Position numbers and translations under genes: made by a program. DNA of 64,000 nt from Streptomyces sp. NBC_01591 (GTDB lineage: Bacteria > Actinomycetota > Actinomycetes > Streptomycetales > Streptomycetaceae): assembly GCF_035918155.1 (NCBI RefSeq), contig NZ_CP109327.1, forward strand, positions 806,001-870,000, given 5' to 3'. How positions within the stretch are numbered: position 1 is the stretch's first letter; each line of letters begins with the position of its first letter. Shown in pieces: positions 22,607 through 30,457 of this stretch. The notes under the pieces were generated by a model. It did not search any database and had not been told where the DNA came from. It saw nothing but the letters and a program-made list of their open reading frames with translations.

Positions 22607-22723
22607 GCGGCCGACGGTAAAGGTCCGATGACCAGCCCGACAAGGAGCATGACAAAGCGGCCTCTTGGACGGAGGCCGCGAGCACTTGGACGGATGTTGA
22701 GGTGTGCGCCCCGCAGCCGCCCG

Positions 22724-22780
22724 CTAGGGTCTGTCGTCAAACTGCCGCGCGGCAGACGGCAGTTTGACGACAGACCCTAG
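22724..22780. repeat. 57-bp perfect hairpin element flanked by CTAG
   Basis: A 24-bp perfect inverted repeat (22724-22747 / 22757-22780; begins CTAGGGTCTGTCGTCAAAC) surrounds a 9-nt loop. Both ends are CTAG, the target often duplicated by IS5-like elements, so this may be a miniature IS remnant. It could also terminate the upstream minus-strand gene. An 8-bp hairpin GCGGCCTC/GAGGCCGC (22657-22679) lies between it and the fucosidase start. Confidence 0.7.
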
Positions 22781-22807
22781 GCACGGACGGCCGACGGGAG
22801 GAGCGTT

Positions 22808-23308
22808 TCAGCCCTGCTGGAAGAGCTCGGCGGGCAGGGGCTTCAGCAGGGTGTACAGATCGTCGGTGATCGGCCGGTCCCAGCTGGCGATGGTGACGAG
22901 CACGCCGTCGCTGCGGTCGAACTGGACGCAGGAGATCCGGCTCTCGGAGAGCTTGACCCGGCGGACGATCAGCAGGTTGTCGCCCTGCATCACCGGCATG
23001 TCCTCCGTGCCGGTGACCTCGACCGGCTCGTCGTTCTCCAGCGCGAGCAGTAGCTGGGCGACCTCGAACGGGACCTGGCCCTCCTCGGTCTCGCGGGCGG
23101 GCGAGCCCTCCGGGAGGTTGCCGATGATCATCGCGGGGCCGCGGCCGCCGAACAGGTCGTAGCGCAGAAAAACGCCCTGACAGCTTCCGTCGGGCGCGGG
23201 CAGCAGGCCGGCGCCGAGGTTTCCGGGCCAGTCCCCCGGATCCATGGCCAGGACGTCGAAGTCGGGGCCCGCGGGTGTGGCGGCGCTACGGCGGCGGAGG
23301 AAGGACAT
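22808..23308 (-). CDS. Conserved Streptomyces protein of unknown function
   Basis: 166 residues from ATG 23308. It has no signal peptide, membrane helix or recognised catalytic motif, and is acidic overall with a basic N-terminus (MSFLRRRS). The body looks like an alpha/beta domain with segments GVFLRYDLFGGRGPAMIIGN, VEVTGTEDMPVMQGDN and GVLVTIASWDRPI. The pattern resembles proteins conserved among Streptomyces, but I cannot name a family. It is a single-gene transcript, with a 57-bp hairpin 28 bp beyond its stop. Confidence 0.6.
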   Translation of the reverse strand: MSFLRRRSAATPAGPDFDVLAMDPGDWPGNLGAGLLPAPDGSCQGVFLRYDLFGGRGPAMIIGNLPEGSPARETEEGQVPFEVAQLLLALENDEPVEVTGTEDMPVMQGDNLLIVRRVKLSESRISCVQFDRSDGVLVTIASWDRPITDDLYTLLKPLPAELFQQG

Positions 23309-23553
23309 GCAGACATGTTACGTGTCCGGGCTCACGTTGCGGAGCCGGGTCCGCGCAGGCCGGGGCGCCGACGGGTACGCGGGCCGGCCCCGGACGGGTA
23401 CGCGCAGCGGGCTCAGGCGGGTCCGTGCCCCGGCTCGGGCGCGGATTCCGCGGCCGACGCCAGCTGCGGCCCAGCCCGGCCGCGACCACTTCCGCTTCCG
23501 CCTCCGGAAGGACCAGCGTCAGACATGCTCACCACGCACGGCGACCACGCTGC

Positions 23554-24153
23554 CTACGGTGTGCGGTGACGCTCGTGGTGACGTGCCACCCGGGCACGGT
23601 TGCCGCAGGACGGCTTGCACCATTCCTGACGGGGGTGCGCCTTGACGAAGTAGCGCACGCAGCGCGGTGCGCGGCAGGCACGCAGTGCGGTGCGGTCCGG
23701 GCCGGCGAGGAAGCCGACGGCCGCGCGGGCGAGCGCGGCCGGCACGGCATTCCGTCCCGCCGCGCCGCCGATCGGGTGGTCATGGGCGACCGGATCACGG
23801 TCCGGCTGCCAGTCCAGGCGGGGCACGGTCGGGACCGCGCCAGCGGCGGCGTTCAGCAGGTGGAGGGCTTCGCCGAAGGGGAGCAGCCGGCCGGCGTCCG
23901 CGGGACTGGGTTCTCCGGGCCGGACGGCGTGCGCGAACAGTGCCCGGACGGCGGCGCGCAGCGACCGTACGGCCTCCAGGGTCTGTTCGTCGGCCGCCCA
24001 GGTGTCCTCGGCCGCCGCGTCACCGAGCAGGTCGCGCCGCTCGTGCACCCATCGGGTCAGTCCGTCCGGGGTGGCGAGGTCGTCGGCCACGCCACCGCGG
24101 CCGTCGTGGCGGATGGTGAGGGCGAGGTCGAGCGCGATCCGGGTGTCTGACAC
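23554..24153 (-). CDS. CGNR zinc-finger (ABATE-type) putative regulator
   Basis: 199 residues from GTG 24153 preceded by TCAGGTCT. The N-terminal ligand-binding-like ABATE region (LDLALTIRHDG, DGLTRWVHERR) is followed by a C-terminal treble-clef CGNR zinc finger: CRAPRCVRYFV, then EWCKPSCGNRARVARHHER, with the four cysteines present. Members are putative transcription factors of largely unknown target. It has no obvious operon partner. Confidence 0.82.
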   Translation of the reverse strand: MSDTRIALDLALTIRHDGRGGVADDLATPDGLTRWVHERRDLLGDAAAEDTWAADEQTLEAVRSLRAAVRALFAHAVRPGEPSPADAGRLLPFGEALHLLNAAAGAVPTVPRLDWQPDRDPVAHDHPIGGAAGRNAVPAALARAAVGFLAGPDRTALRACRAPRCVRYFVKAHPRQEWCKPSCGNRARVARHHERHRTP

Positions 24154-24217
24154 AGACCTGACGATAGCCGCGGCCAGGACCATTGACTTCAGGGCCGTGT
24201 CACGGCACGACGCGCCC

Positions 24218-24460
24218 TCAGGTGAGGTCGAACTCGCCGTCGCGGGCATTCACCACGAAGGCGCGTTATTCCGCCGGGGTGAAGATGAGCGACGGGCCGC
24301 CGGGTTTCCCCACGTTGCGCATCGCGATGAATACCTCGACGAAGGCGATCTGGACATCTCCCGCGCCCTGACCGCCGGACCGCCACTGCGCGTTGCTGAG
24401 ATCCAGGTCCGGCCTGTCCCAGCCCGCGAAGGGCTGCTGGGTCGTGGTGCGCTCCGCCAC
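24218..24460 (-). pseudogene. DUF397 protein with a premature TAA at a conserved Trp codon
   Basis: GTG 24460 follows a strong site (GGGAGGAG). The frame encodes AQWRSGGQG, EVFIAMRNVGKPGGPSLIF and TPAE, then TAA at 24266-24268, leaving 64 residues. Beyond it the same frame continues RAFVVNARDGEFDLT to a TGA at 24218, which is the usual DUF397 ending; DUF397 proteins normally have Trp (TPAEW) at this position. TGG to TAA requires two substitutions. DUF397 genes usually accompany an XRE-type regulator; none is adjacent. The truncated form may still be made. Confidence 0.75.
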
Positions 24461-24555
24461 GTCGGCTCCTCCCGCTTGTCGTCCCGGGCCAAGGCGTAGC
24501 CGGCTGCGGCGCGGACAGGGCGCGAACGGGGCTTCCGCCGGCCCGGGACGGCGCG

Positions 24556-25722
24556 TCAGCGGGTGGGGGGCTCGGCTCCGACCAGCCACATGGAGAAGAA
24601 CTGCGCCCCGCCGCCGTACGCGTGGCCGAGCGCCTTCCGGGCCCTCGCCACCTGGTGTTCGCCCGCCTGTCCCCGTACCTGCAACGCGGCTTCGGCGAAG
24701 CGGATCATGCCGGAGGCGCCGATGGGATTGGTGGAGAGCACCCCGCCCGAGGGGTTCACCGGCAGATCGCCGTCGAGTTCGGTGACGCCGGACTCGGTGA
24801 GCTTCCAGCCCTCCCCCTCGTCGGCGAAGCCGAGGTTCTCCAGCCACATCGGCTCGTACCAGGAGAACGGCACGTACATCTCCACGGCGTCGATCTCCCG
24901 TCGCGGGTCGCTGATGCCCGCCTGCCGGTACACATCGGCAGCGCAGTCCCGGCCCGCCCGCGGCGAGACGAAGTCCTTGCCGGCGAAGAGCGTCGGCTCG
25001 CTGCGCATCGCGCCGCCGTGCACCCAGGCCGGCGGATGCGGCGAACGGCCCGCTCCGGCACGGTCGGTGAGGATCATCGCGCAGGCCCCGTCGGAGGACG
25101 GGCAGGTCTCCGAGTAGCGGATCGGGTCCCAGAGCATCGGTGCCGACCGGACCTTCTCCAGGGTGATGTCCGGGTCGTGGATGTGCGCGTACGGATTCTT
25201 GAGCGCGTTGCGGCGGTCCTTGTACGCGACGAGGGAGCCGACCGTGTCGGGCGCGCCGGTGCGGCGCATGTACGCCCGCACGTGCGGGGCGAAGAAGCCG
25301 CCCGCTCCGGCCAGCAGCGGTTGCTGGAACGGGATGGGCAGCGAGAGCCCCCACATGGCGTTGGACTCGGACTGCTTCTCGAAGGCGAGTGTGAGGACGG
25401 TGCGGTGCACCCGTGCAGAGACCAGGTTGGCCGCGACGAGTGCGGTGGAGCCGCCGACGGAGCCCGCGGTGTGCACCCGGAGCATCGGTTTGCCGACCGC
25501 GCCGAGGGCGTCGGCGAGATAGAGCTCCGGCATCATCAGGCCCTCGAAGAAGTCGGGGGCCTTGCCGATGACGACGGCGTCGATGTCCGCCCAGGTCAGT
25601 GCCGCGTCCTCCAGCGCACGGACGGCGGCCTCGCGGACGAGTCCGGCGATGGAGACGTCCAGGCGCGCGGACACGTGCTTCGTCTGGCCGATGCCGACGA
25701 CGGCCACGGGCTCCTCAGGCAT
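24556..25722 (-). CDS. ltp3: Thiolase-fold lipid-transfer protein Ltp3 (sterol side-chain aldolase type)
   Basis: 388 residues. It is closely similar, from remembered sequence, to mycobacterial Ltp3 (Rv3523): GQTKHVSARLDVSIAGLVRE, IGKAPDFFEGLMMPELYLAD, RVHTAGSVGGSTAL, MLWDPIRYSETCPSSDGA, EMYVPFSWYEPMWLENLGF and NPSGGVLSTNPIGASGMIR. Ltp3/Ltp4-type proteins pair with a DUF35 partner in retro-aldol cleavage of C24-branched sterol side chains. The active-site Cys pattern differs from degradative thiolases. It overlaps the ltp4 gene by 8 bp. Substrate is inferred from family and gene order. Confidence 0.83.
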   Translation of the reverse strand: MPEEPVAVVGIGQTKHVSARLDVSIAGLVREAAVRALEDAALTWADIDAVVIGKAPDFFEGLMMPELYLADALGAVGKPMLRVHTAGSVGGSTALVAANLVSARVHRTVLTLAFEKQSESNAMWGLSLPIPFQQPLLAGAGGFFAPHVRAYMRRTGAPDTVGSLVAYKDRRNALKNPYAHIHDPDITLEKVRSAPMLWDPIRYSETCPSSDGACAMILTDRAGAGRSPHPPAWVHGGAMRSEPTLFAGKDFVSPRAGRDCAADVYRQAGISDPRREIDAVEMYVPFSWYEPMWLENLGFADEGEGWKLTESGVTELDGDLPVNPSGGVLSTNPIGASGMIRFAEAALQVRGQAGEHQVARARKALGHAYGGGAQFFSMWLVGAEPPTR

Positions 25723-26767
25723 GAGCGCTCTCCCCTTCGAGGACGGCGACCAGGTTCTGCTGCAGGCAGGGCCCGGAGGTGGCGTGGGCGAGCGCCCGGT
25801 CGGACTCGCCGCGGTGGATGCGGGCAGCGGCCTCGCCGAGGCGGATCAGCCCGGCGGCCATGACGGGGTTGGCAGCGAGGGCGCCGCCGGACGGGTTGAC
25901 GTCGACGCCGGCGTCGAGGCGGAGCGCCTTGCGCAGTATCACCTCCTGGGAGGTGAACGGGGCGTGCAACTCGGCGGTGTCCACGGGCCGTTCGAAGACC
26001 CCGGCGCGGGTCGCGGCGAGCCGGGTGGACGGTGAGTCGGTCAGCTCCCGCACCCCGAGCGAGTGGGCCTCGACGCGGTGGTCGATGCCGCGGATCCAGG
26101 CGGGGCGGGGGCACAGGGCCCGTGCGGTGTCACCGGCGGCGAGGATCACGGCGGCCGCACCGTCGCCGACCGGCGGGCAGTCGCCGGTGCGCAGCGGCTG
26201 CACGACGTAGTCGCCGACCGGGACCGGTCCCTTGAGCTGGGCGTGCGGGTTGTCAGCCGCGGCGGCGCGGCTGCGGTGGGCGATCGCGGCGAGAGCGGCC
26301 TCATCGGTTTCGCCCGCGTCGATCAGTGCCTGGGCCTGGAGGGCGGCGAGTGCGACGGAGTCCGGCCAGAGCGGGCCGACGTAGTAGGGGTCGAGCTGGC
26401 GGGTGAGGACGTCGCGCACCTCGCCGGGCGAGGACTTTCCGTAGGAGTAGACGAGCGCGGTGTCCGCCTGCCCCGTCTGGATCTTCACCCATGCCTCGTA
26501 CAGCGCCCAGGCACCGTCCATCTCCACATGGGACTCGGAGATCGGTGGGTACGCGCCGACGCCGTCGAGCGCCATGGTGAAGGAGAAGGCGCGGCCCGCG
26601 AGATAGTCGCTGGAGCCGGAGCAGGTGAAGCCGATGTCGCCGGCCCTGAGCCCGGTCGCGTCGAGGACCCGGTGGAGGACGGGCATCAGCATCTCGACTT
26701 CGGAGAGTTCGTCGGTGTGCCGCAGGTGGTCCGTCTGCGCGAAGGCGACGATCGCCACGTCTCGCAT
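25715..26767 (-). CDS. ltp4: Thiolase-fold protein Ltp4-like
   Basis: 350 residues, a thiolase superfamily protein lacking the normal N-terminal Cys context. Segments FTCSGSSDYLAGRAFSFTM, SESHVEMDGAWALYEAWVKI, DCPPVGDGAAAVIL and NPSGGALAANPVMAAGLIR match the SCP-x thiolase-like family. It sits between the DUF35 gene, whose stop directly abuts its ATG, and ltp3, as in the mycobacterial Rv3521-Rv3523 order. It probably forms a complex with Ltp3 and the DUF35 protein acting on a steroid acyl-CoA. Confidence 0.8.
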   Translation of the reverse strand: MRDVAIVAFAQTDHLRHTDELSEVEMLMPVLHRVLDATGLRAGDIGFTCSGSSDYLAGRAFSFTMALDGVGAYPPISESHVEMDGAWALYEAWVKIQTGQADTALVYSYGKSSPGEVRDVLTRQLDPYYVGPLWPDSVALAALQAQALIDAGETDEAALAAIAHRSRAAAADNPHAQLKGPVPVGDYVVQPLRTGDCPPVGDGAAAVILAAGDTARALCPRPAWIRGIDHRVEAHSLGVRELTDSPSTRLAATRAGVFERPVDTAELHAPFTSQEVILRKALRLDAGVDVNPSGGALAANPVMAAGLIRLGEAAARIHRGESDRALAHATSGPCLQQNLVAVLEGESAHA

Positions 26768-27712
26768 CTAGAGCAGCTCCTTGTACGCGTCGTAATCGGC
26801 GTCGGGCTCGCCGGTCGGCCGGTAGTGGTCGGGGTGCCGCCCGCCCTCGGTCCAGACGGGTTCGACGCGCAGGCCCATCCGCACCCGGTCGTAGGGGATG
26901 CCGCCGATCCGTGCGTGCAGTGCCAGGTCCGCGCCGTCGAGCGCGATGTGCGCGTAGACGTACGGGACTTCGATGTCGAGGTTCTTCGCCTTGATGTTGA
27001 CGATGCAGAACGTGGTCACGGTGCCGCGTGGGCCGACCTCGACCTGTTCGGCGGTGGCGACACCGCAGGTGGGGCAGGCGCCGCGGGGCGGTACGTACAC
27101 CTTGTGGCAGGACGGGCAGCGCTCGCCGACGATGCGTTGCCGGGCGAGTGCGCCGAGGTACGCGCTCTGGGCGCGGCCGGGGGTGTACCGGTAGTCGAGC
27201 CTGGCGGGGGTGACGATGCCGGTGACAGGGTTGGTGAACTCGCCGTCGTGCGGGCCGGATTGTCCGTTGCTTCCGCCGTCGTACGGTTCGAAGCAGGCGA
27301 TGTCCGTGATCGCGCCGGTCCGTTCGGGGGCCCAGCGGATCCGTACCCGCATGCCGGTGCGTACGGCGCCGGGGCCGGGTGCGGCGAGGGCGTGCAGCAG
27401 GGCGGTGTCGGCGCCGTCGAGCCGGACGAGGACCCAGGCGAAGGGGGTGCCGAGGGGCTGGCCGGGGCGCGGGTCGGGGTTCCAGGCCCAGGTGGTGACG
27501 GTGCCGGTGGCGGCGACCTCGGCCAGTTCACGGATCTCCTCCGCGGTGACGGGGTCGTACTCGACGGGCGGGACCAGGACCTTTCCCCCGGCGGTGCGGA
27601 CGCCCAGGACGGTGCGTTCGCGCAGTCCGGTGAGGAAGGCGCTCTGGACGGGGCCGAGGGAGCGGGTGAAGGGGAATTCGACCACCAGCGGTGCGCTGAG
27701 GGCATCGGGCAC
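26768..27712 (-). CDS. DUF35 zinc-ribbon/OB-fold protein, steroid thiolase partner
   Basis: 314 residues comprising two OB-fold halves. The C-terminal unit has a rubredoxin-like zinc ribbon (ERCPSCHKVYVPPRGACPTC) followed by the OB fold GTVTTFCIVNIKAKNLDIEV. The N-terminal unit (about 1-130) lacks the cysteines. Length and position match the mycobacterial partner of Ltp3/Ltp4 (Rv3521 type). DUF35 proteins supply an acyl-CoA-binding module needed by thiolase-like aldolases. The gene stops immediately before the ltp4 ATG and starts 15 bp after the echA19 stop. Confidence 0.83.
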   Translation of the reverse strand: MPDALSAPLVVEFPFTRSLGPVQSAFLTGLRERTVLGVRTAGGKVLVPPVEYDPVTAEEIRELAEVAATGTVTTWAWNPDPRPGQPLGTPFAWVLVRLDGADTALLHALAAPGPGAVRTGMRVRIRWAPERTGAITDIACFEPYDGGSNGQSGPHDGEFTNPVTGIVTPARLDYRYTPGRAQSAYLGALARQRIVGERCPSCHKVYVPPRGACPTCGVATAEQVEVGPRGTVTTFCIVNIKAKNLDIEVPYVYAHIALDGADLALHARIGGIPYDRVRMGLRVEPVWTEGGRHPDHYRPTGEPDADYDAYKELL

Positions 27713-27727
27713 GGTTGCCTCCTCGGC

Positions 27728-28528
27728 TCAGGCGCGCCGGTAGACGGGCGGGCGCTTCTCGGCGAAGGCGCGGGCGCCTTCCTTGGCGTCGTCGGTCGCG
27801 AAGACGGGCCAGCCGCGCTTCAGTTCGGCGGCCAGTCCCTCGGTCTCGGTCATCTCGGCGGTCTCGTACACGGAGGCCTTGACGGCTTCGACGGCGAGCG
27901 GTCCGCAGGCGTTGATCCGCTCGGCGACGGCGAGGGCGTGTTCCAGCGCGGTGCCGTCTGGGACGACCCGGCCGATCAGCCCGATGCCGGCCGCCTCCTC
28001 GGCGCTGTACGCGCGTCCGGTGAGGAGCATTTCGAGCGCGTGCGTCCGGGCGATCTGGCGCGGCAGCCGGACCGTCGACCCTCCGATGGGGAAGAGGCCT
28101 CGCTGCACCTCGAAGAGCCCGAAGGTGGCGCCCGCCCCGGCGATCCGGATGTCGGTGCCCTGGAGGATCTCGGTGCCGCCCGCGACGCAGTGGCCCTCCA
28201 CGGCGGCGATGACCGGTTTTCGGGGGCGGTGGTGGCGCAGCATCGCCTTCCAGTGCAGATCGGGGTCTGCGGTCATCCGGTCACGGTACTGCTCGCCCTC
28301 CATTCCCTTGCCCGCCAGGGCCTTGAGGTCCATGCCGGCGCAGAAGCAGCCGCCCGCGCCGGTGAGGACCACCGACCGGATCGTGTCGTCCTCGTCCGCC
28401 GCCAGCCAGCCGTCGTACAGCCCGACAAGCATCGGCAGCGACAGGGCGTTCTTCGCCTCCGGCCTGTTCAGGGTGAGCACCAGTGTGGCGCCCTCGCGCC
28501 GCACACCGAGGTGTTCCGTACCAGCCAT
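27728..28528 (-). CDS. echA19: Enoyl-CoA hydratase EchA19-like (crotonase)
   Basis: 266 residues with ATG 28528 after GGGAGG. Crotonase oxyanion-hole motifs CAGMDLKAL (about 68) and AGGTEILQGTDIRIAG are present, and the family end AKEGARAFAEKRPP is intact. It resembles mycobacterial EchA19 (Rv3516, also 266 residues), which hydrates steroid enoyl-CoA esters. It is the first gene of the minus-strand run echA19-DUF35-ltp4-ltp3 and is divergent from fadD19, the same divergent pairing as in mycobacteria. Confidence 0.82.
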   Translation of the reverse strand: MAGTEHLGVRREGATLVLTLNRPEAKNALSLPMLVGLYDGWLAADEDDTIRSVVLTGAGGCFCAGMDLKALAGKGMEGEQYRDRMTADPDLHWKAMLRHHRPRKPVIAAVEGHCVAGGTEILQGTDIRIAGAGATFGLFEVQRGLFPIGGSTVRLPRQIARTHALEMLLTGRAYSAEEAAGIGLIGRVVPDGTALEHALAVAERINACGPLAVEAVKASVYETAEMTETEGLAAELKRGWPVFATDDAKEGARAFAEKRPPVYRRA

Positions 28529-28551
28529 TGTCCGCCTCCCATCCAAAGACC

Positions 28552-28565
28552 TAGAACAGGTTGCA
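28552..28565. promoter_or_regulatory. KstR-type operator TNNAACNNGTTNNA
   Basis: TAGAACAGGTTGCA fits every fixed position of the mycobacterial KstR motif. It lies 23 bp upstream of the echA19-like start and 130 bp upstream of fadD19. No KstR gene is in the window. Confidence 0.55.
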
Positions 28566-28592
28566 GTAGGTGGTGGCCCAGTTCAATAGTTT

Positions 28593-28609
28593 TCTGACAG
28601 CTAGTCAGA
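28593..28609. promoter_or_regulatory. Inverted repeat TCTGAC-N5-GTCAGA
   Basis: A perfect 6-bp-arm palindrome in the echA19/fadD19 divergent region, 86 bp upstream of the fadD19 start. It suits a TetR-type dimer; it is a separate site from the KstR-type box. Confidence 0.4.
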
Positions 28610-28695
28610 TTTCCTCGGCGGCACCCCTTCCCAGTTGCGCCTCCCGGCGCTCTAATGACCGCCGAGCCAGTCAGCTTCCGGGGTCAGGAGGAACG

Positions 28696-30324
28696 GTGGA
28701 GTACAACCTTGCCGACCTGTTCGAGTCGGTCGTCGACGCGGTCCCGGAACGCGAGGCGCTCGTCTACCTCGACCATCCCGGCACGGGTGCGGAGCGCCGG
28801 CTGACGTACGCGGAGCTGGACGCGGCGGCCAACCGCATCGCCCACCACCTGATCGAGGCGGGCATCGCCCCGGGCGAGCATCTGGGGCTGCACCTCTACA
28901 ACGGGGTGGAGTACCTCCAGACCGTGCTGGCCTGCCTGAAGGCCCGCATCGTCCCCGTCAATGTGAACTACCGCTATGTGGAAGAGGAGTTGATCTACCT
29001 CTACCGTGACGCGGATCTGGCGGCGCTGGTCTTCGACGCCGAGTTCGACGAGCGGGTCGCGGCCGCCGCGCCGAAGGCCCCGGGCCTGCGTCATCTGGTG
29101 CGGGTGGGCGCACCGGCGGCGGGGGTCCGGGGCCCGGACACGGTCGCTTTCACGGATGCCGAGGCGGCCGGGAGCCCCGAGCGCGGCTTCCCGCCGCGGT
29201 CGGCCGACGACCAGTTCATCATCTACACCGGCGGCACCACCGGAATGCCCAAGGGTGTGATGTGGCGCCAGGAGGACCTCTTCTTCTCCGGCCTCGGCGG
29301 GGGCGCGCCGACCGGTGAGCCGGTGAAGTCCCCGCAGGAGCTGGCCGAGCGGGTCGCCGCGGGCGGTGACGGGATCACCTTCTTCCCCACTCCCCCGCTG
29401 ATGCACGGCACCTCGACACTCACCGCCTTCATCGGTTTCAACTTCGGGCAGCGGGTCGTGGTCCACCGCAAGTTCGTGCCCGAGGAGGTGCTCCGTACGA
29501 TCGAGAAGGAGAAGGTCACCAGCGTGTCGTTGGTGGGCGACGCGATGCTGCGGCCGCTGATCGACGCGCTGAAGGGCCCGCTGAAGGGCACCGACTGCTC
29601 GTCGATGTTCTCCGTGTCCAGCTCGGGCGCGATCATGTCGGACTCGGTGCGCGCGGAGTTCCAGGCACTCGTGCCGACGGTGATGCTGCTGAACAACTTC
29701 GGCTCCTCGGAGTCCGGGTTCAACGGCACGGCGACGGCCGACTCGGGCCCGGAGAACGGATTCCGGCTCCAGGTCAACTCCCGTACGGCGGTGGTCGACC
29801 CGGCGACGTACGAGCCGGTTGCTCCGGGTGAGCCCGGGCGGATCGCCCAGCGCGGGCACGTGCCGCTCGGGTACTACAACGATCCGCAGAAGACCGCGGA
29901 GACCTTCTTCCGCCGGGGCGACGAGCGATGGGTTTTGCTCGGTGACATGGCGACGGTCGACGAGGACGGAATCGTCACGGTCCTCGGCCGCGGCTCGCAG
30001 TGCATCAACACCGGGGGCGAGAAGGTGTACCCCGAGGAGGTCGAGCAGGCGCTGAAGGCCCATCCGGACGTGTACGACGTCCTGGTCGCCGCGGTGCCCG
30101 ACGCACGGTGGGGCAACCGTGTCGCGGCGGTGGTGCAGCTGCGCGACGGGGCTCCCGAGCCCTCGCTCGACGATCTCCAGGCCCACTGCAGGACCCGTCT
30201 GGCGGGCTACAAGATCCCCCGCCGGCTGGTGATCACCCCCCGGATCCAGCGCTCACCGAGCGGCAAGGCCGACTACCGGTGGGCCCGCTCGGTCGTCGCG
30301 CCCCGACGCGAGCCCGGGGAATGA
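28696..30324 (+). CDS. fadD19: Steroid side-chain acyl-CoA ligase FadD19-like
   Basis: 542 residues with GTG 28696 behind AGGAGGA. It is an ANL-family adenylating enzyme: P-loop YTGGTTGMPKGVMW (about residue 177), NNFGSSESGFNG, LLGDMATVDEDGIVTVLGRG and the C-terminal lysine motif RSPSGKADYRWAR. These diagnostic blocks agree with mycobacterial FadD19 as remembered, which activates C26 (including C24-branched) 3-oxosterol carboxylates to CoA thioesters. Together with the divergent echA19-ltp genes it would start side-chain beta-oxidation. The actual substrate in this organism is inferred. Confidence 0.85.
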   Translation: MEYNLADLFESVVDAVPEREALVYLDHPGTGAERRLTYAELDAAANRIAHHLIEAGIAPGEHLGLHLYNGVEYLQTVLACLKARIVPVNVNYRYVEEELIYLYRDADLAALVFDAEFDERVAAAAPKAPGLRHLVRVGAPAAGVRGPDTVAFTDAEAAGSPERGFPPRSADDQFIIYTGGTTGMPKGVMWRQEDLFFSGLGGGAPTGEPVKSPQELAERVAAGGDGITFFPTPPLMHGTSTLTAFIGFNFGQRVVVHRKFVPEEVLRTIEKEKVTSVSLVGDAMLRPLIDALKGPLKGTDCSSMFSVSSSGAIMSDSVRAEFQALVPTVMLLNNFGSSESGFNGTATADSGPENGFRLQVNSRTAVVDPATYEPVAPGEPGRIAQRGHVPLGYYNDPQKTAETFFRRGDERWVLLGDMATVDEDGIVTVLGRGSQCINTGGEKVYPEEVEQALKAHPDVYDVLVAAVPDARWGNRVAAVVQLRDGAPEPSLDDLQAHCRTRLAGYKIPRRLVITPRIQRSPSGKADYRWARSVVAPRREPGE

Positions 30325-30457
30325 GGGCGGCCCGGCCGCGCGGGCGGACGGGCCCGGTCACCGAGCGGCGGAGCCCGCGTAACCCATTCGCGCACGCTCC
30401 GGACCCATCCGCTCACCCTATGTGGCAAGAGGGGGAGATCGCCCATAGCTTCGGCTC

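Noticed and set aside
26063..28597. 844-residue plus-strand frame opposite the ltp4/DUF35/echA19 genes
   Set aside because: Antisense shadow with no domains; the minus-strand genes are well supported.
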